A stretch of 64,000 nucleotides of DNA, from assembly GCA_022495995.1 (NCBI GenBank), contig JAFEMH010000341.1, positions 372,001 through 436,000 on the forward strand. Direction: 5' to 3'. Position numbers and translations under genes: made by a program. Below the pieces are notes generated by a model. The model ran no database searches. It saw nothing but the letters and a program-made list of their open reading frames with translations, and had not been told where the DNA came from. Origin of the DNA: Adenophora triphylla var. japonica. Lineage: Eukaryota > Streptophyta > Magnoliopsida > Asterales > Campanulaceae. Shown in pieces: positions 21,020 through 31,059 of this stretch. Each line of letters starts with the position of its first letter. Positions within the stretch are counted from its first letter, which is position 1.

Positions 21020-21345
21020 CACAACCGGGTTCAGGCGCCTCCTAAAAGTCTTCCACCGGGTTCAGACGCCTCCTAACAGTCTTCCACCAGGTTCAGACGC
21101 CTCCTAACAGTCTTCCACCGGGTTCAGACGCCTCCTAATAATCTTCCACCGGGTTCAGATGCCTCCTAACAGTCTTCCACCGGGTTCAGACGCCTCCCAA
21201 CAGTCTTCCACCGGGTTCAGACACCTCCGAATAGTCTTCCATCGGGTTCAGACGCCTCCTAACAGTCTTCCATCGGGTTCAGACGCCTCCTAACAGTCTT
21301 CCACCACGGGTTCAGGCACCTCCTAATAGTCTATTTGGGTCAGAC
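21020..21345. repeat. A1: 31-bp tandem array upstream of the 3' LTR
   Basis: About ten units of 31 bp contain GGGTTCAGACGCCTCCTAA and CAGTCTTCCA. A2 has about seven at 48236-48447. The position between the last gene and the 3' LTR is the hypervariable 3' region in which Tat elements are known to generate satellite-like arrays. Confidence 0.9.
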
Positions 21346-21360
21346 ACCTCCGAATAGTCT

Positions 21361-21400
21361 GAACTACGATCGGCTTGATTCCCTCCTAGGGATAGGTAGG
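21361..21400 (+). other. A1: conserved 3' motif
   Basis: GAACTACGATCGGCTTGATT followed by GGATAGGTAGG. It recurs in A2 at 48448-48486 and twice in B. Confidence 0.6.
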
Positions 21401-21534
21401 AATCCTTTCTCCAAAGTTCTAGCCATCCGATCTCACCAGATCATTGTCCAGCCATCTGCCATATCCCCCAGCCGCTCATTGGGATTGGGTCTTATTTTAT
21501 CGACAACCTCACTTCTTCCATAAGTGACGTTGCT

Positions 21535-21543
21535 GAGGGGCTC
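21535..21543 (+). other. A1: polypurine-like tract
   Basis: GAGGGGCTC sits against the LTR start TGTAAGTATG. The identical tract precedes the A2 3' LTR at 48621-48629. Confidence 0.6.
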
Positions 21544-23032
21544 TGTAAGTATGCCAATACAATTCGCTACCCTTTTCGGTGCATTTTAAAATGATAAAAT
21601 TGCATTAAGGGTTGTTTTGGTAAATTCCCGGTCCATTTCGAGACTTCCGAAAACATTTCATAAGTTTCTCGCGAAGGAAGTACCTTTTAGTACTTTTCTC
21701 ATGCTAAAGGACCTACACGGAATAAACCTATTTTAGACCTTTTGGGTATTTACTTAGAATGTTCCAGAACATGGTTTTGGTACCAAAAAAGGTTGGTGAC
21801 ACCTTGTGTCACACGACAAATCGAGGCATGGAAATTGGTTGCAGAAGGCCGCGCGACAGAAGTAGCCCATCATCAGCAGCTATAAATAAAGCCTTCCACC
21901 TCTCATTTCAGGATCCTTTTTCGAACTCCCAAAGTCACTATGCCAAAATTCCTCCAGAAATTTATCTCTCTCCTCCCTCCACCTAAACCTACACTAATTC
22001 CCTTCCAACTCCTTCATCTCTCATACATCTCACCCATCTACCTTCATACAAACTTCATACCAACTGAAGAGCCAAGCTCAGAGGCTTCTCCTGTGCGCCA
22101 ATTCATGTCCTGTAGCTAAATCGAAGGCCATTACACCTGACTTGGTGTAGTGGTGGTGGATCTACAAGGGTAGCAATTCCCTTCCCCTCTCTCTTAATCA
22201 TATTTTGTTAATTCAGTTCAATTTCTATTCCTCCACCTGATAATTGAGCTCCATCCGCTTTAATTATCAGGTGGCAATCGCCATCTCTCTGTTTAAGCTT
22301 GAGTTGATTAGTTTAATTGATGTTCATGATGTGATTTCATTAGATTTGTTTCTTATTGGCCAAGGGAGTGTGGATCTCCCTATATCCACATCCCCTTGGT
22401 CAATTCATTGTGAATTCGCTGGTATCTGAGTCGATTGGGTGTTGTGGTTTGATTTAATTTGGTTTCTGTTGATTCTGGTTGAAATTTATAAGATCTCTGC
22501 ATATGAACAACATGTGTCACGCAACACATCATGCTAATCATGACCAGTGTCACGCGACACATCGCGTCCATCTACAGAGATCATCCTTCAGTTGTAAGTT
22601 TGTTCATTCAGATCCCTTTTCACTCAAAACAGAGTGTGGATCTTCAATATCCACACTCATTTGAAGTGATTGAGTAGATCTATGTCATTCCTGTGATTAA
22701 TTTGTAAAGCCTCTGCAAAGTGCATCATTGTGTCACGCGACACAACTGAACCCTCAGGTCCTGTGTCACGCGACACAATGTGCCCTCTGCAGTAGGCTCA
22801 TTTTAATTGTAATCTGTCTAGTTTCTAATGTAATATGGGATGTGGCCTCACATGATCCATGGCTAACAAGATGTAATGTTTCCCTTTGAGCAATAAAAAA
22901 AAGCTTCTATGCATTTTGTCATATATCTTGTCACACACAATCGCACACACTCATTGAATGTCTTGATTGTTGAACATAGAAAGACTCGTCTACAGACGAG
23001 GTGTGTTGGGTGAACTCTCGGTTCTTCCCAAT
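21544..23032 (+). repeat. A1: 3' LTR, first part
   Basis: It begins TGTAAGTATGCC and follows the 5' LTR closely (for example 22244-22460 against 12616-12830). It breaks off after GGTTCTTCCCAA, where A2 begins. The missing end lies at 56688-56800. CCCAA at 23028-23032 is the target duplication. Confidence 0.9.
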
Positions 23033-23058
23033 TTAAGTACGCCAATCCAGTTCGCTAC

Positions 23059-23246
23059 TGTGATGATGTAGCCAAATTTCCGAAGATTTTTCCTTTTCCT
23101 TTTTTTTTTTGAAAATAATGATACCGGTACGTGGGATTGTTAGACCACAATTTATCCCCGACTCGTGTTAGGAGGCGATAACGGGAAGTTTAATGGTTTC
23201 CACCAATATACCAAATATCATTTTTTTTTTATAAAAAGCTTATTTG
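23059..23246 (-). repeat. B: LTR stub and second leader fragment beyond the 3' LTR
   Basis: Positions 23059-23094 equal the inner end of the B LTR (TGTGATGATGTAGCC ... GATTTTTCC). From there to 23246 the sequence equals the leader at about 34652-34806 (GATACCGGTACGTGGGATTG, GTGTTAGGAGGCGATAACGG). The join lies in a TTTTCC run shared by both parts. Confidence 0.85.
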
Positions 23247-23264
23247 TCCCCAGCGGAGTCGCCA
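23247..23264 (-). other. B: extra primer-binding site
   Basis: TCCCCAGCGGAGTCGCCA occurs here on the outer side of the 3' LTR, one base from its TG at 23266. It duplicates the genuine site at 34807-34824. Confidence 0.9.
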
Positions 23265-23265
23265 C

Positions 23266-24987
23266 TGTGATGATGTAGCCAAATTTCCGAAGATTTTTCC
23301 ATTTTTTGTTTGAAAAAATCAACGAAACGGAGTCGCCACGCCATTTTTATTTTGAGGGCCAAAACTTTGAAAAAAGCCCGAGATCAGAGATTTAGGTTCG
23401 GAGGTCATGTTACGCGTCGGGAAGGACGTTAGTGTGCACCCGACGCGCCTCGTAAAACGAGTCTTCCAAACATTTGAAATCCTTTTGTTGTGTGTGTGTG
23501 TGTGTGTGTGTGTGTTTTGACCAAAATGAGTTGAAACTGAGAAAAACAAAAATGGGGAACTCTTTATAAGACTTTGAAAAATCCCCAAGATTTTTGGTAT
23601 GATTTTTGGGTCGAGTCTTGGCACTCAAAAGATTTTTGGATTTGAAAAGCCATTCTGCCAGAATGAAAGAAGGCAGTTGACCCTTGACTTTGAAATGGAC
23701 TTAAAGGCTTCAAAACTTCAGAATCTGGGGAAAGTCCGAGAATGAAAGTTGCTCAAAACACCCTAAATAGGGTTTATGAAAAGGAACTTTCCATTTTGGA
23801 AGTAATTTGAGGGGTCAAAACCTTCTGGAAATCTCAGATGTGAAATCTGGATTTCCAGAAGCTGATGAACTGGCCTCTAAAAGAAAAATTGAAAAAAGGA
23901 GTTTTACTCACTAAAAAAATAAAATAAAATTATGTCTGGAAAGCTCTGGATGTTGGCTACAAAAAGCGTTTTGTAGTCAACATCTAATTCCAAGTTTTAC
24001 TGGGTCCAAAAAATAGTAAAATGGACTGAGGTCTCAGAACAATGCTACTGGACAGCAAGATGTTCTTGAGGGAAAATGTGATTTTTGGGGGATTTGCATC
24101 TATGTTCACCCCATTTTCATACCTAGACTTGATACCACTACCTTTTGTTAAGTGGTTATCATATTCAAGTCATCCTTGGGGAATTTATGGGGTTGAAACA
24201 TGTCCTTTGCAAAGGGAAAGGGGGTTTTGTAAAGATGAAACCAAGGAGAAAGAATTGACTAAAGATCTAAAATGTGGACCACTTGAGATGGTCATTCATG
24301 AAGATGAACTTCAAGATGACCATCTTAGGTCAAAACTCAAGTTAAACTAGACATAAAATAAGTCAAAGTAAGAAGAACAAGATGATCAAGAGATCAAAAG
24401 AGAATTTTAGGGTTTTGAGAAGGAGGGCTTTACCAATGGTGACACCCTATCTTCCTAGGCTTGGAATTTGACTTGAGGAGTATCAAGATTTGGTGTTTGG
24501 CTTGAGGAGTATCAAGGTTTGGTGTGTTTGGTATTTGATTGGGAAAGATTCAAGAGAAAATGGTGGCAATCTAAGGATTCCCCTTTGTTTTCTCTCTATA
24601 TTTCGCCGTAACTTCGTTCTTTGTGAGTAAGTTGTGTTGTGTAAGGCGAGAGAGGAGGGTTCAATTTATAGGCCCTCTGAAATTACATACATGTCCGCGC
24701 GGAGGTCCCTGTAAAAACGTGCACGGTGCATTAAATCTTTGCTCCAGGCTTTGAGCAGAAGAATATTTTTCAAAATATCGGCGAAATTGTTTTTCAACTT
24801 CTTTGTTTCGGGATTTTCTTAATTCTTTTGCTTTTTTGGATTCCTTTTTGGTTTAACTTTAAATGGCAAACCCTAACCTACTCTTGCTTGGTTAGGAAGG
24901 TTAGAGATTGTTAGAAATGTTAGAAATGTTAAAACTTTCGTTAACTTTCTAACGAAAAAACTACCAACTCAAATTGGAGCACTTACG
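23266..24987 (-). repeat. B: 3' LTR
   Basis: 1722 bp, nearly identical to 34826-36549. The outer end towards the interior reads CACTTACG where the other LTR has CACTTACA. It holds a (TG)n run at about 23489-23516 and a minus-strand TATA box at 24661-24668. Confidence 0.9.
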
Positions 24988-25097
24988 GTAGCCCTCGGCG
25001 ACGGTGTTTTCGAAGGAAGCGGGGTCGTCGATAAGAGTAAGGCTCCATATTTGATAGGATGATCAAGTGATCGAGTGGCTGAACCTATTCAATAGGC

Positions 25098-25138
25098 TAC
25101 CTACGTATCCCGAATGGGAATCAAGCCGGTCGTAGTTC
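25098..25138 (-). other. B: conserved 3' motif (two copies, here and at 25421-25462)
   Basis: CTACCTACGTATCCCGAATG and CAAGCCGGTCGTAGTTC are the reverse complement of the motif upstream of the A1 and A2 3' LTRs. Confidence 0.65.
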
Positions 25139-25159
25139 GGGTCTTTGACCCTGGGAATG

Positions 25160-25900
25160 ATTGTTTTTAAGGTATCAACCTGGAGATGATGGCGTTTTAG
25201 GCGCCTCGGACCTTGAAGATGATGGCGTTTTAGGTGCCTCGAACCTTGAAGATGGCGTTTTAGGTGCCTCGAACCTTAGAGATGGCGTTTTAGGTGCCTC
25301 GAACCTTGATGGTGGGGATAGATGGTCCTCTGGTGGACTTTGCTTGAAAGGATCGGTCTTACGTCTGCTGCCGAAGGAAAGGATGACCATTTTGGTCGAG
25401 TGGCTGGACCTAATGATAGGCTACCTACGTATCCCGAGTGGGAATCAAGCCGGCCGTAGTTCGAAATCTACTCGAGATTTCGTTGGCTTTTGGGATTCCG
25501 TTAGCTTCGCTGGGGATTTCGTTAGCCTTGCTGGGGAAAAGCAGACGTATTCGTCGGGGAAATCGGTCTTACGTTTTCTTTGCTTAGTGAATGATTTTGA
25601 TGAAAGATACGGGATCCGTTATCTTTCTCGGGGCACTCGGTCTTACGTTTAAGCTATAGGGAATGATTTTGATGAAAGATACGGGATCTCGTTATCTTTC
25701 TCGGGGCACTCGGTCTTACGTCTAGCTGGGAATTTCTTTTGAGAGGTATGAACCTAAATGGGAACTTAGTTCAGGAGTATGAACCTAAGTTGAGGTTCGG
25801 TTCAGGAGTATGAACCTAATGGAGACTTAGTTCAGGAGTATGAACCTAAATGGGAACTTAGTTCAGGAGTATGAACCTAAGTTGAGGTTCGGTACCTAAT
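25160..25900. repeat. B: two short tandem arrays
   Basis: About five units of 30 bp (GGCGTTTTAGGTGCCTCGAA type) lie at 25185-25310. About five units of about 31 bp (TTCAGGAGTATGAACCTAA type) lie at 25740-25895. Between them is a two-fold repeat of GATACGGGATC and GGGGCACTCGGTCTTACG at about 25600-25725. Confidence 0.8.
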
Positions 25901-26079
25901 GGAGGCTATTTGAAGGTGTTCTTGCTGGGGAAGACTCGGGCTTACGAGAACCATCGGGAAGAAAGGTGATCAATGTCGGTCAAGTGGATGGACCAAGGAT
26001 TGATCAGTATCGGGGTCACCGAGGATTGACTATTTTAGGGAAGTCGTCCTAGAGATTGATTGTATTTGGGAGTCACCCG

Positions 26080-27360
26080 AGGGATTGACTATTTTAGGGA
26101 AGTCGCCCTATGATCGACTATTTTTGGGAAGTCGCCCTATGATCGACTATTTTTGGGAACTCGCCCGTGGTTTGACTATTTTTGGGAAGTCGCCCTATGA
26201 TCCGACTATTTTTGGGAAGTCGCCCTATGGTTTATTTGTTTTGGGAAGTCACCCTATGATCGACTATTTTTGGGAAGTCGCCCGTGGTTTGACTATTTTT
26301 GGGAAGTCGCCCTATGGTTTGACTGTTTTGGGAAGTCGCCCTATGATCGACTATTTTTGGGAAGTCGCCCGGTTTGACTATTTTTGGGAAGTCGCCCTAT
26401 GGTTTGACTGTTTTGGGAAGTCGCCCTATGGTTTGACTATTTTTGGGAAGTCACCCTATGATCGACTATTTTTGGGAAGTCGCCCTATGGTTTGATCTTG
26501 TTTTGGGAAGTCATCCTATGATCGACTATTTTTGGGAAGTCGCCCTATGATCGACTATTTTTGGGAAGTCGCCACGTGGTTTGACTATTTTTGGGAAGTC
26601 GCCCTATGGTTTGACTGTTTTGGGGAAGTCGCCCTATGATTTGACTGTTTTTGGGAAGTCGCCCTATGGTTTGACTATTTTTGGGAAGTCACCCTATGAT
26701 TTGACTATTTTTGGGAAGTCGCCCTATGGTTTGGACCGTTTTGGGGAAGTCGCCACATGATTTGGCTCATTTTGGGAAGTCGCCCTATGATCGACTATTT
26801 TTGGGAAGTCGCCACGTGGTTTGACTATTTTTGGGAAGTCGCCCTATGGTTTGACTGTTTTGGGGAAGTCGCCCTATGGTTTGACTATTTTTGGGAAGTC
26901 ACCCTATGATCTGACTATTTTTGGGAAGTCGCCACATGGTTTGACTTTTGGGGAAGTCACCCTATGATCTGACTATTTTTGGGGAAGTCGCCCTATGATC
27001 TGACTATTTTTGGGAAGTCGCCCTGTGGTTTGACTATTTTTGGGAAGTCGCCCTATGGTTTGACTGTTTTGGGGAAGTCGCCCTATGGTTTGACTATTTT
27101 TGGGAAGTCACCCTATGATCTGACTATTTTTGGGAAGTCGCCCTATGGTTTGACTGTTTTGGGGAAGTCACCCTATGGTTTGACTGTTTTGGGGAAGTCG
27201 CCCTATGATCTGACTATTTTTGGGAAGTCGCCCTATGGTTTGACTATTTTTGGGAAGTCACCCTATGATCTGACTATTTTTGGGAAGTCGCCCTATGGTT
27301 TGACTGTTTTGGGGAAGTCACCCTAAGGTTTTGACTGTTTTTGGGAAGTCGCCCTGTGAT
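26080..27360. repeat. B: 30-bp tandem array, about 42 units
   Basis: The unit contains TTTGACTATTTTTGGGAAGT and CGCCCTATGG, with variants (GTTTTGGGG, TATGATC, CACGTGG). Because the unit is a multiple of three, spurious open frames run through it on the plus strand. It lies between gag/hairpin block and 3' LTR, the hypervariable 3' region of Tat elements. Confidence 0.95.
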
Positions 27361-27629
27361 CTGGTGATAATGTTTTTTTAGAAAAGTAGTTGACTAAGAT
27401 ATGATTTCATACCTGTGTTGTGCTTACCTGTAGTTGCCGGAAGGACTGAGGCTACGGCTGATGTTGATGAAGAGTTGTTAAGTTGCTGTTCGTGGGAGGG
27501 TTTCTGCTGACGATTTGCTGTCTTTGGAAGCATTTTGACCTGAAGGAGGAGTTTGGTTGAGTCTGCATCTTGCTAGTGATCGTCAACCTTGTAGAGGTGG
27601 TTGAGCTTGTATTCACATTGGGACTTCTT

Positions 27630-27965
27630 GCTTTTGAGAACTTGGTGTCTCTGACCGCATTGTATTGGAGAACTTGGCGTCTCTGACCTTCTTGCCTTGG
27701 AGAACTTGGCGTCTCTGACCGATTTGTATTTGAGAACTTGGCGTCCCTGACCGATTTGTATTGGAGAACTTGGCGTCTCTGACCGAATTGTATTTGAGAA
27801 CTTGGCGTCTCTGACCAACTGGCATTTGATTTGCATTTGAGAACTTGGCGTCCCTGACCGATTTGCATTTTGAGAACTTGGCGTCCCTGACCGACTTGTA
27901 TTTTGAGAACTTGGCGTCCCTGACCGACTTGTATTCGAGAACTTGGCGTCTCTGACCGAATTGTA
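27630..27965. repeat. B: 32-bp tandem array, about ten units
   Basis: The unit contains GAGAACTTGGCGTCTCTGAC and CGATTTGTATTT. A looser repeat (GACGCCGGAG, GAGGTCGTCTTTGG) follows to about 28110. Confidence 0.9.
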
Positions 27966-28119
27966 GACACTGGAGGTGGTCTTCATTGGGGGCTGTTTTC
28001 ATCCATTTGTGGACATTGGAGGTCGTCTTTGGCAAGTTGCAGACGCCGGAGCTTGTGTTTGCCAAACTGTAGATGTTGGAGGGCGTCTTCATTCATTGGA
28101 GGTCGTCTTTGGTGAAGAT

Positions 28120-28890
28120 CATCCTTGCCGAAAAAAGGGGGATTTGATTTCACGTTTGAATTCCTGCATTCGTTAGTGAAGAGGAAGATGCATATATGGT
28201 ATTCATGATGACAGATGCATGCATGGAACCAAAAATGATTATGGGATGATGCATTTACTTGCTTTCGAAGATGCACTTAGCCTAAGCTTCTGGCAGGAAA
28301 ATTATGATTTATGATCTTTGATGATTTAGGATTATTCCAATTGACTCAAGTTTTGTGCATGCTACATGAGCCCTTGGGAGATTTTTAGTGGGGATGCATG
28401 GGTATGGAGACTGCTTGGAACAGATTTTGATCAAGTGGGGGATGAGAACCCTTGATCGCGATTTAAACAGCGGTTGTTGGTGAGGTTTTGTCGGCAATAT
28501 CACATGGACCTCAATCTTGATGAGATTGGATTCGGATCCGGGTCTTGATTGAAACTTTCCCTCTCATTCTTGGTCATTTGAAGGCGATGCTGACAGACTT
28601 TAGGGCCAATGTTGATACGAGTGAAGCTTCTTTCATTTGGATGAGCTGTGACCTTGGCCGAAACCTTGTCCGGAGGATGATTTGATGGAATTGCTAATGC
28701 CGGGAGAAACCCTGATCTTGAATTCCGATGCTACGGGAAGCTGCCGTGTACCAAGTTCTGAAGCTGAAATTCTTTCTTGCGACTTGATAAAATTCGGGTC
28801 CAAAAGACCATCTTGACAAAGCCCCGGATCCTGAGTAGGCAAAGTCCAGATTTTGAAGAAGCGATTTGGCGAGTCTATCTCGTGGTGAAG
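28120..28890 (-). other. B: unassigned interior sequence
   Basis: No gene or repeat is recognised. It lies between the tandem arrays and the conserved block. Short open frames here look accidental. Confidence 0.5.
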
Positions 28891-28899
28891 AACCCAACG

Positions 28900-31050
28900 T
28901 GGACCCAAAGATGACTATATAAGCCCCAGCTTGAAGAGGCGCTACGGGAGAACACAGGAGAACCTCTTAGCAAGCCCCAAAGCATGAAGAAATTCAGAGT
29001 AGTCTTACGGAGGGGGAACCCATCTTTTCGAGACCTTAGTCAACCGATTCTTGGACAAGACTCGAAATGTTTACGTGCAGGGGCATATCTTTTGAAAGAT
29101 GGGAATGTCTCCCGAATTTGTGTATGACACTCTCGCTTTTGGTTTGACTCTTTTGAGAGAGTATAAGCATCACAAGGTGTGGAAAAGTGTATGGAAGCCC
29201 CTGCAGACAGAAAGACAGTGTTTGGCTCTATTTCCCTATGATGGAGAGAGAGAAGACTTGTCGAGACACTTGAAAACTTGTCTTATTCATGATGATCACA
29301 AGGCTGCTTAAAACCCTTTGTTAATGTTCGGGTTATTCAATCCCTAAATCTGATATGAACAAATATTTTGATTAATCACAAGGAGAAAACCAACTGATAT
29401 CGAAAATCAAGCTTGGAAGGGCGGAAAGTGTATAGGGACGATCCTTGATGAGACCGGATTTTTTTTTTTTTTGAGATTTGTTTGTGATTTCGACCGGACC
29501 ATTTCTGGTTGCCTACGTTCCCTCCATTATGAAGAGCTCAGGTCGCCGTAGTTCGGGCCTATCCCGAATGAAAAGAGAACGAACGTTGAAATTCGAGGGT
29601 CTGAGGACCTTTGGGGATTTTGAGGATTTGGAGGATTGAATAACATATCCCCTTAGAGTGTCCATGAAAGACACGGATGCGAAGCCCCAGTGGGACATCC
29701 ACGGCAAGTGTTTGTGAGGAGAAATGAAATATGCTCACATGAAGGGAAGGGTTGAATTTGCACAATCTTTGATTGGTAATTTTGAACCAAAATGGATTAG
29801 ATTCCAATTTAAGCAAGCAATGAAGCATTAATTTGATCATGACATCGAGGATATTAGAATGAAACTGCTATCCGGTAGGGGACTGTAGTTGGGTTTCCGG
29901 GCTTCGATCGGCTATCGGGTGATTTGGGAGATTATGACCTCTTGAGATGAGAGGTCGGCTAGGCCTCTTACTGACTGAACCTCTAAAGATGAGAGGTTGG
30001 CTCGCGGGGATGTGTTTGGGAAATCTATGGCGAGGAAGATTGATTGCCTCCAAGAATGAGAGGTCAGATTTTGACTTGGCCAAGGGCAAGGGTAATGGTG
30101 ATGGGAGTATCCTCTAAAATTGAGAGGATGGCTTGGGATTGGTTTAAGGTAATGATAAGAGGAAGTCCGAGCTACTGACAACTTTTTGCGATCTTGCGAG
30201 AATTCAGGCTCCTTTTTGATCATTGGAGAGCTTCTTGAGATGTCGGGGACTTTTGAGTTCTTCTTCTTTTTTTTTTTTTTTGGAAGGCTTCATGAGGAGC
30301 TTGGAATTATATCCGAGATTGTGAGGATTTTAAAATCCTTCTTTTTTTTTGTTTCTTTTTTTTTTTTTTTTTTTGTTTTTTTTTGTTTTTTTTTTGTTTT
30401 TTATTTTTTTTTTTGTCTTGGAAAGCTTCCTGAGGAGTTGAGGATTATCTTTGTCATTCCTTCATGGCTTGAGATAATTTGCGCATCGCCGATTCTCGAA
30501 GCTAACTTCTCAGGCTCGCTTGGACTTTCTCTCAGTATGGAGCAAAAATGATGGCTAAACCGGGTTTCAAAACACGCCGATCTTGAAATGAGAGGGTAGT
30601 GTTTAGTAAGGGTGAGGTAATGGCTTTCCTATGGGTGAAAGGTTTCAACCGCAATCCCTACTAGATGACCTAAACGAGATTAAGTCTTCATTGCTTGCTT
30701 AAGCTTTATATGAGAAAAGATCCATGCAAATTCATCGAGCAACGAGATGATGATGATGAAAGGGATGTGAGCATATGGGATGCAAGATGGGGAGTTGGTA
30801 AGCCCCAATTTGGGAAGGATATCAATTGATTTTCTCACTCCGATTAGTTTAAATATTAATCATTTTCGAAGAATTAGTGGTTGAGCAGCACAAGTGATCA
30901 TTTTGGATAAAACCATTTCAATTAAGTGTAACGTGGGTGCGCAAGTGATGTCTCGAGTCTAGCAAGAAAAGAAAAAAGACTTATATTAAAAATTAGACAC
31001 TTAACCACTATGTCCAAAATGGACTACAACGATAAATGTCCAGGAAGGAC
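28900..31050 (-). other. B: conserved non-coding block with hairpins
   Basis: This is the inverted counterpart of 15180-17500 in A1 and 40600-42620 in A2. Shared parts include the stretch at 29070-29230 (TGCAGGGGCATATC, GTGTGGAAAAGTGTATGGAA) and the hairpins at 29936-29956, 29978-29998 and 30109-30129, each a 7-bp stem with a 7-nt loop. Long T runs at 30250-30420 are specific to B. Confidence 0.65.
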
Positions 31051-31059
31051 TTAGGTGAA

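Noticed and set aside
23033..23058. Independent short repeat TTTAAGTACGCC after the A1 LTR
   Set aside because: It is the first 26 bp of the A2 5' LTR with a TG to TT change; the rest resumes at 36555.
26085..27326. Long plus-strand open frames with repeated GKSPYGLTIF
   Set aside because: They are a by-product of a 30-bp tandem array and run against the orientation of element B. There is no start context or domain.
26080..27965. Possible CRISPR-like array of 30-bp repeats
   Set aside because: The units are directly adjacent without unique spacers, and the context is a plant retrotransposon 3' region.
30186..30551. Plus-strand frame rich in Phe at the T runs of B
   Set aside because: It results from poly-T tracts translated as Phe. 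It is not a membrane protein.
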